This document shows positions 8,719 through 16,567 of a stretch of 64,000 nucleotides of DNA, one piece after another. Below the pieces are notes generated by a model. That model saw nothing but the letters and a program-made list of their open reading frames with translations, was not told where the DNA came from and made no database searches. How positions within the stretch are numbered: the first letter of the stretch is position 1; each line of letters begins with the position of its first letter. Source of the DNA: [Clostridium] scindens (GTDB lineage Bacteria > Bacillota > Clostridia > Lachnospirales > Lachnospiraceae); contig NZ_CP080442.1 in assembly GCF_019597925.1 (NCBI RefSeq), positions 3,735,501-3,799,500 of the forward strand. Reading direction: 5' to 3'. The position numbers were made by a program, and so were the translations under genes.

Positions 8719-10187
8719 TTTACATTCCCCCTGTCTTCATTGAGACTTTCAAGAATCGCCATCACAAATGGCTCTGCAATCCGGATCGGGTTATAGGGCT
8801 TATTGAGGACATAGCATTTCTTGCCTTCAATCTCCTGCATCGTCGTCGCGCATCCGGTAGCGGATACGGCATGAAAACTCACCTTGCCAAAAGTCGACTT
8901 GCATTCCTCAAGCCTTGCCTCATCGGTCACATACCGGAGAAATACCTTCTTTACGATTGGCTCCAGAATCCGGTTCTGTACTGCCTGGAAATGGTTCATC
9001 TTGCGCATCAGAAGATACCTCTGCTCGATCTCCGTCAGTTCTTCTTCTTTTTCCAATACATCGCTTTTTGCGATGGTAAGCATCAGATGCTTATCCTTAA
9101 GCGCATCCAGCTGGTGATTCAACGACATGTAATTCTTCAGTTTCTGATAGAGATCCAGGCTATCCCGGTGCATATGCATTCCAGAGGATCCTTCCAATAG
9201 TTCTTCAGCGGTAATCACGCGCCCTGACATCTGATACTCTCCCTGCTGTTCCAGATCCAGCAATCTTATCTCTTCCTCCCGCCCTTGGCTGTGGCCGCAA
9301 TTCTTTTCCATATCCACCAGATAAATATAGGATCCCATCCGCGAGATATACTTTGTGCGATAATCCAGATGGCTGAACTGCTCGATCACCTCGCCTGCAA
9401 TATCGTAAATGCCCAGAATCATCTTCTTGCCCCGATACTTAATAAAGAGAAACAGCGGCGCAAGCATCTTCGTCTTTGACGCGTCCGGACAATATCCCTT
9501 TTCTTCCAGCAGCCTTGACTGTTCTTCCAATCCTTTATAGAAAGGATCCTTCTGCGGATCATGGGCTGGCAGTACCTGCAGTTCTTCGTCCAGAAACCTT
9601 AATGCGCTGCACTGGTTCGCCAGAAGCGAGACGATCATCGTGGTCTTTGATGCCGCCTTCTGGGCGATTATGGCGACTGCCTCAAAACAATCCGCCTCAT
9701 ACCAGTAGAGCGGAAGCGATTTGTGGCAGTTCGGGCAGCAGGGAAGAAGGCGGGCGATTTCATCCCGGAAGCCGTTATTATGCCGGATATACATCGTAAT
9801 GGATCTGTCCTCCTTTGCATCGCCAAGTTCCAGCACCGCTAATCCGCTCTGGGTCAATTTCTGCTTTGCATCTTCCCCGGATGCGCCTGCCAGATATTCC
9901 GTGGCCCGCTTCCTTGCCTCCAGGTAATCCTCCCTGATGTGGCAGATCATTTCACGAAAGGCCTCTATCGTATATCCGTCGTCCCGTCCGATGTGATAGT
10001 GTATGGTCTCATCCAAATACCGCTCATAGAGAATATCATCCCGTTCTTTCGCAATGACTTTTACGATGTCGCTTCCCCCGGCTACCTTATCCATAATGGT
10101 GCTCAGGCCATACCCTTCATAGAAATAGAGTTCATACAGCAGCCTTGATTCTTCTAATTCTTCAAAACAGTTTGGACATATATTCAT
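8715..10187 (-). CDS. TRAFAC-type (double-GTPase-like) protein with split zinc ribbon and degenerate P-loop
   Basis: 490 residues. Two CPNC knuckles (residues 4-7 and 151-154) probably form one zinc ribbon around a helical insert. A GTPase-like core follows: P-loop position AQKAASKTT (175-183, the usual GxxxxGKT glycines replaced), switch II-like YDIAGE (261-266), AKSD (373-376) in place of NKxD, and VSATG in the G5 position. This order fits the double-GTPase/TRAFAC clade that occurs next to GAP1 proteins, which is exactly what lies downstream. The altered P-loop may reduce nucleotide binding. No membrane segment. Start has AGGAGGAG. Its GAP1-like partner overlaps the stop codon by 4 bp, strong support for a functional pair. 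Confidence 0.7.
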   Translation of the reverse strand: MNICPNCFEELEESRLLYELYFYEGYGLSTIMDKVAGGSDIVKVIAKERDDILYERYLDETIHYHIGRDDGYTIEAFREMICHIREDYLEARKRATEYLAGASGEDAKQKLTQSGLAVLELGDAKEDRSITMYIRHNNGFRDEIARLLPCCPNCHKSLPLYWYEADCFEAVAIIAQKAASKTTMIVSLLANQCSALRFLDEELQVLPAHDPQKDPFYKGLEEQSRLLEEKGYCPDASKTKMLAPLFLFIKYRGKKMILGIYDIAGEVIEQFSHLDYRTKYISRMGSYIYLVDMEKNCGHSQGREEEIRLLDLEQQGEYQMSGRVITAEELLEGSSGMHMHRDSLDLYQKLKNYMSLNHQLDALKDKHLMLTIAKSDVLEKEEELTEIEQRYLLMRKMNHFQAVQNRILEPIVKKVFLRYVTDEARLEECKSTFGKVSFHAVSATGCATTMQEIEGKKCYVLNKPYNPIRIAEPFVMAILESLNEDRGNVK

Positions 10188-10199
10188 CCTTTTCTCCTC

Positions 10200-10988
10200 C
10201 TAATCAATCTCGGCTATAATGCTGCCAATCGCTGTCAGCAGTTCATATTCTCCTTTTTGTATAATGGCCTCTTTCACTTCCTCATCGCCATTTACGGAGA
10301 AGGCCATGTCGGATACCAGGCGTATCCCTTCGATCTCTTTTGCCGGATACAGATGGATTCCGGTGCTTCCTCCTGATAACTCGCTTAGGGAGAGGTAATT
10401 TCCATCCAGCGTCAGGACCTTGATATCATCCAGCAGATAATAGCCTTTTGCCTGTTTTGCCGCAATGCTGCCAATATAGGACTTCCAGCTGACGCTGACG
10501 GTATAGGGGAATTCCTCCTTTAGCATCCGTTCTGCCTCGCCAGATGTTCTTTCCATTTTCCTTGCTTCCCTGGCCATCATCTTTGCTTCATCAAGATAGC
10601 GGCGAATGGAATTTTCCGTCCTTGCCATTGCCGTCTTTAGGCTTCGAATCCTGCCGCCTTTCTTACCCAGAGCGCGGTAAGTCTTGATATCCTCTTTCAT
10701 TGCCTTCTCATATTGATCGGCGCTGGTCTTGCGATCCTCCTTTAAAAGCCCCGGGATTCCATATTTTTTCTTCTGCATTGCGCTAAGCCTTGGACATAGC
10801 GTAAGCAGCCGTTTTCTCGCAGCCTGATATCTGTCAGGAACAGCTTCCATTTTCCCGGCTTCCTCGATCAATTCATTAAGTAATTCTCTTTCTTCCCCCC
10901 ATCTCCTTTTTCTTGCCCTGGAGACCACGATGGAAAGACAGGTCAATAATACAATTCCAATCGCCAGGCCTATATAATATTCATTCAT
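10200..10988 (-). CDS. Hypothetical membrane-anchored coiled-coil protein
   Basis: 262 residues. The N-terminus carries one hydrophobic segment (YYIGLAIGIVLLTCLSIVV, about 4-22), followed by a basic/acidic helical region (25-150) that looks coiled-coil, then a strand-rich C-terminal domain (about 165-262). Family not recognised. The start ATG overlaps the stop of the VirD4-like ATPase gene (TAATG), so translation is coupled. The ATPase lacks its own membrane segments, so this protein may supply its membrane anchor. A run of ten G just upstream could act as ribosome site or slip to fuse both proteins. Confidence 0.75.
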   Translation of the reverse strand: MNEYYIGLAIGIVLLTCLSIVVSRARKRRWGEERELLNELIEEAGKMEAVPDRYQAARKRLLTLCPRLSAMQKKKYGIPGLLKEDRKTSADQYEKAMKEDIKTYRALGKKGGRIRSLKTAMARTENSIRRYLDEAKMMAREARKMERTSGEAERMLKEEFPYTVSVSWKSYIGSIAAKQAKGYYLLDDIKVLTLDGNYLSLSELSGGSTGIHLYPAKEIEGIRLVSDMAFSVNGDEEVKEAIIQKGEYELLTAIGSIIAEID

Positions 10989-12496
10989 TAAAATCCCCCC
11001 CCCCGTTTTTTCTGATTTTCTTCCATAAGTTTTTCCATAAATGCCATTCTTTTTTCTTTAGCTATTGGCCGGATATCGAATAATGGATGAGAATATCTCT
11101 GCCTTGCCTTCTGCTTGATCGGCTCTTCTCCAATCGGAATGAATCTCCCATAGTCGAAAATGATAGGCAGTCTTGTAAGATATGGTGCATTTCTTCCCAG
11201 AAAGACAAGGCACTCTCCCTTTTCCTTCGACAGCCGCTGTAGCTGGGTCACGCTGATCAGCGGACATTCTTCATTGACATATGAGCGTCTGTAGGTTCCC
11301 GCAAGCTGGGAAATATACGTAAGAAGTTCCATGTCTTTCGAGTTCAGATATGCGATGCAGTCGCAATTTCCAATAATAATATGGGCGGATCCCCGATACT
11401 TCTTCTCAATCTGCTGCAACGACTGAAATACCAGAAAGAATCTGATATTCCGGCTTCTTGAAGCTGTCATCATACTCTCGAAGTCTGGAATTGTCGGGAT
11501 ATTTCCTGCTTCTTCCAGTATCCAGTTGACGCGGATCGGAAGTTTTCCCCCGCATTCTTCTGCTTTTGCGATCAAAAGTTCATAACTCTGCTTCAGGAAC
11601 ATCGTGACCAGGGAATTATAGGTTGTCTTCTCATCCGGCATAATCAAAAATGTGATCTCCTGACGCTCCCCCATGGATGTGACATCAAAATCGCTTTTCG
11701 ACATCATATCATTTAAGTTCTCCTGGGAGGTTAGGTTGCCCATAGGCTGAGAAAATACGGACTCGATGGATCCTCTGGTGCCTTCCGGCGCTCCCAGGAT
11801 CCCTTGAAGGCACCGGTACATAAATGGACTCTTCTCCTTCATGCATCTGACATACTCCTTTAAAAATGTCGAGGCTCCCAGCGGCTCCTTCCCAACTGCT
11901 TCCAGATGCATAACCTCTTCCAACGTCGCGTTCTCGGGCTCGCCCTCTTCAAAAAGAACCAGCGCCAGGCCTACGAAATAATTCTCGCTCATCGAGGTCC
12001 AGAATGGATCGTCACAATCTGCGGATAGTTCGCTAAAGATACTTTTCGCCACATCTTTCAATAACTCGACTGCTTTATCCCTTTTTCCGGAGTGAAATAA
12101 TGAAACTGGAATAGACAGCGGATTCCAGCAGTTGCCGCACTGTGGATTCCGAAAATTCAGCACATTGACTCTCACCCCTTTCTGCTGGAGATAAGGCAGC
12201 ATATATCGATATAGTTCCTGCTTCGCATCCGTCAGCACCATGGATTCCCCTCCCCCGATCATGGACATAGCCGTAGGAAGCACGCCAGCCAGAGTCTTTT
12301 TACTGCCCGTGGTTCCAATCAGCATGGTATGAATGTCATCATCCGCCACATGGGTAATTCCCTTTTCAAGGTCCGCCCATATCGGGAACCCAGTGCCTGC
12401 AAACTCCTGCCGTTTCCAATCAATCCTGGCAGTCGCTTTCTTGATCTCATCCGCCTCGCTGAATCTTCCTGTTTCATATTCAATGTACTTTTTCAT
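10988..12496 (-). CDS. VirD4/TraG-like P-loop ATPase (type IV coupling protein superfamily)
   Basis: About 502 residues. Walker A is GTTGSKKT (about 61-68), preceded by a typical HTMLIG strand. A DAKQELY segment follows, then MPDEKTTY and Walker B-like VNWILEEAGNIP, and the FLVFQSLQQIEKKY sensor region, all in the order found in TraG/VirD4/TraD. Coupling proteins normally have N-terminal membrane helices; here none is present, and the next gene encodes a membrane-anchored protein. No relaxase, pilus or other conjugation gene is nearby, so the ATPase was probably recruited into this signalling array as a HerA/FtsK-type motor rather than for plasmid transfer. Start at 12496 is preferred: GGGAGG lies 6 nt upstream, whereas it abuts the ATG at 12502. 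Confidence 0.85.
   Translation of the reverse strand: MKKYIEYETGRFSEADEIKKATARIDWKRQEFAGTGFPIWADLEKGITHVADDDIHTMLIGTTGSKKTLAGVLPTAMSMIGGGESMVLTDAKQELYRYMLPYLQQKGVRVNVLNFRNPQCGNCWNPLSIPVSLFHSGKRDKAVELLKDVAKSIFSELSADCDDPFWTSMSENYFVGLALVLFEEGEPENATLEEVMHLEAVGKEPLGASTFLKEYVRCMKEKSPFMYRCLQGILGAPEGTRGSIESVFSQPMGNLTSQENLNDMMSKSDFDVTSMGERQEITFLIMPDEKTTYNSLVTMFLKQSYELLIAKAEECGGKLPIRVNWILEEAGNIPTIPDFESMMTASRSRNIRFFLVFQSLQQIEKKYRGSAHIIIGNCDCIAYLNSKDMELLTYISQLAGTYRRSYVNEECPLISVTQLQRLSKEKGECLVFLGRNAPYLTRLPIIFDYGRFIPIGEEPIKQKARQRYSHPLFDIRPIAKEKRMAFMEKLMEENQKKRGGGF
10995..11004 (-). repeat. Poly-G10 tract at an ORF junction
   Basis: Ten consecutive G (minus strand) form the last codons of the VirD4-like gene, 5 nt before the next gene's ATG. 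One extra G, or a -1 slip on the in-frame G_GGG_GGA heptamer, puts the ATPase in frame with the downstream membrane protein (reading through its ATG) and removes the stop. Confidence 0.85.
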
Positions 12497-12510
12497 ACGC
12501 ATCCTCCCAG

Positions 12511-13263
12511 TTAGAAACCAATTTTTTTAACTTCCGCCTCCGCCGCATTCTTTTTTGCCAGATGCTCTTCCAGATTCCGATTAATGATGGCTTTGGTAAT
12601 ATACCTTTTTGTCGGGCGCATTCTGGTCTCATATAAAATATCCCGGACCAGGGATTCTACCTCTCTGTAACTGCAACGCCCTTCGTCTTTTTCAATATAA
12701 GCCTCCAGCGTCTCTCTCAGATGTCCGTTCATTTTGTAGCCTTCCCCTTGAAGAAGATGTCTCGCATATTCAAGCAGCTCGTCTTTCGTTGGATATTCGA
12801 TCATATACCTTAGAAAGCGCGCATCAGGGCATGCGTCGCACATTTCCCCTATTACCCGTTTATCTACGGATTCCATGATCAGAATAAAGCGGATAGATGG
12901 CTGTCTTTCCAGGATATACTCCAGCAGCTGGTCCTGCCTTTTATGGCTGGCAAACAGGCGCCTTCCAAGCTTGATGGCCATGACTCCTTTAAACTTCCGG
13001 TTTCTCGCCACAATGTCCGGGGAAGAAAAAAACTTGCTGCTTAAGTTTCCATTCTCCTCACCGGGATATTCCAGTTCCAGATAGGCCTCTTCCAAATCCC
13101 GATCGGGCCTCATCCTGTTCCAATAAGCTTTTCCGAGCCTTCTTGCAAGCGCCAGGGCCGCCGGCTCATTAGCCTCATCTACTTCAATGATCAAATGATC
13201 TTCCAGATGCCCCAGAAGTTCCCACCGCCTGATCAGTTCTTCTATATCGCTGATTTCCCTCAT
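12511..13263 (-). CDS. AAA+-like protein lacking Walker A
   Basis: 250 residues from the ATG at 13263 (AAAGGAGG lies 8 nt upstream; longer frames run back through a terminator and are rejected). The central part resembles the second half of an AAA+ domain: FKGVMAIKL, FILIMESVDK in the Walker B/sensor 1 position, then RFLRYMIEYPTKDELLEYARHLL, very like the 'FPDYS-EEL' and lid region of CbbX-type AAA+ proteins, and a C-terminal SYREVESLVRDIL helix. No GxxxxGK[ST] is present, so it probably does not bind ATP by itself and may be a regulatory or structural partner. It lies immediately upstream of the VirD4-like ATPase gene (14 bp), the first gene after the internal terminator. Confidence 0.65.
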   Translation of the reverse strand: MREISDIEELIRRWELLGHLEDHLIIEVDEANEPAALALARRLGKAYWNRMRPDRDLEEAYLELEYPGEENGNLSSKFFSSPDIVARNRKFKGVMAIKLGRRLFASHKRQDQLLEYILERQPSIRFILIMESVDKRVIGEMCDACPDARFLRYMIEYPTKDELLEYARHLLQGEGYKMNGHLRETLEAYIEKDEGRCSYREVESLVRDILYETRMRPTKRYITKAIINRNLEEHLAKKNAAEAEVKKIGF

Positions 13264-13336
13264 ATTCATTCCCTCCTTTGCTTGATAGGCCCATTGTAAA
13301 CTGCATTGTATTCCACTTTTTTTCCTTTTTTTGCGC

Positions 13337-13374
13337 AAAAAAACAAGGACCAAGAAATTATCTTCTCGTCCTTG
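13337..13374 (-). terminator. Intrinsic terminator inside the array
   Basis: Minus strand: CAAGGAC/GTCCTTG stem (13374-13368 with 13350-13344), further AGAA/TTCT pairing inside, followed by seven T (13343-13337). It lies just after the TIR gene stop and before the AAA+-like gene, so it may attenuate or separate two transcripts. Confidence 0.75.
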
Positions 13375-13381
13375 TCTGTAA

Positions 13382-16300
13382 CTAATTGTCTGCAAAATAT
13401 TTTCGGCGCTCTTCCTCCGTAAGTTTCCGGCCGTCCAGTATCTCCTCTGCCTTTTTCATCAATTCCGGATAGGAATAGAACGAATAATATCCGACCTGCT
13501 TTCCCGCTGACATGCATAGAATCTCTTCCGCCTGGATGCAGGCCGCTCCCTCATCCACGTCGGCATACCTGTAAAACTTTGCATGATCGTCTACAAAATA
13601 TAAGTGAAGGGTCGTTTTAAATCCATTATCTTGGACCATATCTTCCTGAACACCAAAATATTTGCTGCTTTGATCCGTATATATCCCGTTGATGCTCCTG
13701 ATCTGCTCCGTATCCTGCATCTCCATCTTCTCTTTCTCGATGTTCCACATTGCCAGGCATCTGGAGTCATCATATAATATCAGATGTTCGTCATTGCCCC
13801 AGAACTCGAATTGGGGAGAATCGCTTCCACGGAAAGGGATTTTTTTCTGTATCCTGCCGGACGCAAGGTCAATGATCTTTATCTCCTTCTCTTCCGTGCT
13901 GTACACTGCAATTAGGGCATTCTTCTTTCCTATCGCTACGTGCCTGGCTTTCAGGGATCTTCCATATCGGTAGGATTCTTTTCCCTCGATCTCCTTCCAG
14001 TCCTTCTCTTTGACATCCCATAATTTAATGTATGCTTCATCGCCGTCGGCCACTTTGAATATCAGGCAGGAGCCATCCGGCGCTGCTACTACTTCTTCGA
14101 TTCTCCCATTTTTAATCTTGTCCTTATACTTTAGGACTTGTTTGCCATCTTTCAGGCGGATGATTCCAAACTTATCATCATAACAGACTGCAAGCCTTGG
14201 ATCCTCTGCGTCCCCGTAAGCCGCAACACTATCAAAAATTCCGCAAGGAACCGGCTTTTGATACAGTTCCTTTTGCCGATTGATATCTACTGCGTGAAGA
14301 ACAGCATCGCCGCTTTTCACTTTTTTATCTTCTATATAATAAAGAATAGGACTTTCATCAGTGCCGGCAATCGCAAACCAGTGCATGAATGTATCAAGCT
14401 TTGTTTTAACCGAAACCGAGATCAGCAGATTGGATGTCCCAGCCTCCCAGACATCCAGTCTGGATAATGCTTCCTCCTCATAAGAATTATAGAATAGGCC
14501 CCGGTACGCTTTATCATTTAAGTTGCAGTATCCGACAAACGAAAGGTTCCCTTCCGCATCCAGATACTGAATCTCCTCATCTCTTTGTATTCTGCTCAGC
14601 ACAATTTTAGTATCATTCTGGCGGACCTGGATCGCGGCCCTGCTTCCGGCAGAATATGCGAATGCATGCACTTTGGCATTCAGTTTCCCGGAGTCATATT
14701 GAATATTGGGATCCTGAAGGCTTTGAAGAATTATGGCTCCGTTATGCAGTCCCACCATCATTCTTGTAGCGTCATAAAGCCCCCATCCGGCAATCTCATC
14801 CGGATACTGTACTTTTAATATTTCTTCAAACGTATCTGTATCCAGCAGAAGAATCATAGAGTTCAACGTGACAGCCAGCACATCCCGGCCGGCCCCATCC
14901 AGCTTTATGCGCTTCGGACACATGCCTGACGTGCTCTCCCTGCTAAAATCCATCATTCCTTCCACGTTTCGGATGGACTTCCCAATATCACAGTCATATA
15001 CCGCTACCTTGTAACGGTTCTCTGCTTCAAAATATTCGCTATCTCCAAGCATCTCATATTGCAGCGCCGCAAGATGCCTGTCATCCAGAAAACACAGTTC
15101 TTTGGCATCTTTCGCCTCCATCATTTGCACATCCCCATCTTCCAGAGACAGGAGGTAAAGGCCGCAGAATTTATCTGCGTTATCATCTGTCTCAAATTTA
15201 TTTCTGGTTTCCCCCAAAGCCAGAAGCGTGCCTGCTTCATTTATAACGGCAGCATTGAGCCGCCCCAGCCCGCGTTCCTTCGCTTCTTCCAACTCCTGCT
15301 CCAAAAGGATAGTGCCATCCACTGCATCATACACAGAGACCCATGTAGCTTCACATACTGCCAGCTGCTTCCCGTTGGATACGCATTGACCGTCTTCATA
15401 CCCACTGAATTCCTTACTTAGCCGCTTCTCCCAAAGAGTCTCCCCCAACTTGATATCCGCCACATACACCTTGCTTTCGGTAGCCATTGCAATTCTATTC
15501 TCCGTCACAAAGCATCCATTCTTAACAACATCTTTTTCCTGAGGCTCCGTCTTCCAGAGGCATTTGCCGCTTTCCACATCAAACACATATGCCTCGCCTC
15601 CCTCGTCTATAGCGAGATAGTAGTTTTCGTCAGGACTTAGTCCCCCTTGTTTACCGGTGCCATATTCGGTCTCCATAATCTGATCCGGACTTAAGTCAGC
15701 CGTATTCGTATACTGGTATGAATACAGCGCATTGTTAAGGGCATACATTGCTTCCGGCGCCAAGGGCCCGTTCTCATTCTCTTTTGACAATGCTTCCACA
15801 GCCGTCTTAAGCGCTCCAACCCGGTCTCCCGACGCAAGCAGTTCGCCGGATGTCTTAGACAGGTACCTGGCCTGATTGACCATTGCTTTTTCATACTGTT
15901 CTTTCACCTTTGATTCCTGATGCAGCGCATAGAGCGCAAATGCCAGGAGCAGGCAGAAGATTATCCCTGCGATTGCCCCGGCCCTCTTCAGCATGTATTC
16001 CCGGTGCCTCTGCCGCAGGTCATCATAACTGCAAGAGACTATCGGCGCAATAATGCGAAGCAATTCCTTTTTAAGATTCCGGATGATCTCCGTTTCGGAT
16101 CTGCCACGGATGTCTGCCGCAAGCGGTTCCACCGGAACCTTTACCAGGTGCTCTATCCCATCTTCGTCCTTTGCCGTCTTCTCAACATAACGCAGCTGCT
16201 CCGGGAACACCTCTCCAGGCTCTCCTTCCAAAAGTATCAGGATGATCCGGTTCTTATCATGAGTCTTTAGGAATTCCTCCACTTCTTTCTGCACCCACTC

Positions 16301-16567
16301 TGACCGGCAGGATTCCTTTGAGCATATCAGCAATAGATACTCCGCATTTTGCAGTGCCTGCCGGATGTTTTCCGTCAAGTCATTGGTGGGCGTTAGTTCG
16401 TCCATATCGCGGAAGATTCTATGAATCCGCTTTTTTCCGCTGGTCGCCTGAATCTTTCCGGGAATCCGGTAATGTTCCAGCATACGGTGCAGCCGCATTG
16501 CCACCAGAGAGTCTAATTCCTGATGTTTATAACTGATAAATGCGTCATATTGTCTCTCTTTGTCCAT
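13382..16567 (-). CDS. TIR domain - transmembrane - beta-propeller protein
   Basis: 1061 residues. Residues 7-140 form a TIR domain: YDAFISYKH (strand A), LLLICSKES, and SEWVQKEVEEF, in which Glu95 is the candidate NADase catalytic Glu. One membrane segment lies at about 197-217 (GAIAGIIFCLLLAFALYAL). From about 230 to 1030 there are repeated strand-rich units with VWDV-like endings (YIKLWDVKE, CLAMWNIEKE, KVAVYDCD), typical of a WD40/PQQ-like propeller. TIR enzymes cleave NAD+ or make cyclic ADP-ribose signals in immunity. The topology suggests a cytoplasmic TIR and a propeller on the other side or beyond the membrane, possibly a sensor. The start overlaps the end of the kinase-fusion gene by 23 bp; a terminator follows. 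Confidence 0.9.
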   Translation of the reverse strand: MDKERQYDAFISYKHQELDSLVAMRLHRMLEHYRIPGKIQATSGKKRIHRIFRDMDELTPTNDLTENIRQALQNAEYLLLICSKESCRSEWVQKEVEEFLKTHDKNRIILILLEGEPGEVFPEQLRYVEKTAKDEDGIEHLVKVPVEPLAADIRGRSETEIIRNLKKELLRIIAPIVSCSYDDLRQRHREYMLKRAGAIAGIIFCLLLAFALYALHQESKVKEQYEKAMVNQARYLSKTSGELLASGDRVGALKTAVEALSKENENGPLAPEAMYALNNALYSYQYTNTADLSPDQIMETEYGTGKQGGLSPDENYYLAIDEGGEAYVFDVESGKCLWKTEPQEKDVVKNGCFVTENRIAMATESKVYVADIKLGETLWEKRLSKEFSGYEDGQCVSNGKQLAVCEATWVSVYDAVDGTILLEQELEEAKERGLGRLNAAVINEAGTLLALGETRNKFETDDNADKFCGLYLLSLEDGDVQMMEAKDAKELCFLDDRHLAALQYEMLGDSEYFEAENRYKVAVYDCDIGKSIRNVEGMMDFSRESTSGMCPKRIKLDGAGRDVLAVTLNSMILLLDTDTFEEILKVQYPDEIAGWGLYDATRMMVGLHNGAIILQSLQDPNIQYDSGKLNAKVHAFAYSAGSRAAIQVRQNDTKIVLSRIQRDEEIQYLDAEGNLSFVGYCNLNDKAYRGLFYNSYEEEALSRLDVWEAGTSNLLISVSVKTKLDTFMHWFAIAGTDESPILYYIEDKKVKSGDAVLHAVDINRQKELYQKPVPCGIFDSVAAYGDAEDPRLAVCYDDKFGIIRLKDGKQVLKYKDKIKNGRIEEVVAAPDGSCLIFKVADGDEAYIKLWDVKEKDWKEIEGKESYRYGRSLKARHVAIGKKNALIAVYSTEEKEIKIIDLASGRIQKKIPFRGSDSPQFEFWGNDEHLILYDDSRCLAMWNIEKEKMEMQDTEQIRSINGIYTDQSSKYFGVQEDMVQDNGFKTTLHLYFVDDHAKFYRYADVDEGAACIQAEEILCMSAGKQVGYYSFYSYPELMKKAEEILDGRKLTEEERRKYFADN

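Noticed and set aside
10988..12496. Conjugative element based on the VirD4/TraG-like ATPase
   Set aside because: No relaxase, VirB4, pilus genes, integrase or attachment sites are visible; neighbours are signalling genes.
13264..13395. Longer start for the AAA+-like protein
   Set aside because: It would translate through the terminator hairpin and T7/A7 runs; the AAAGGAGG site points to 13263.
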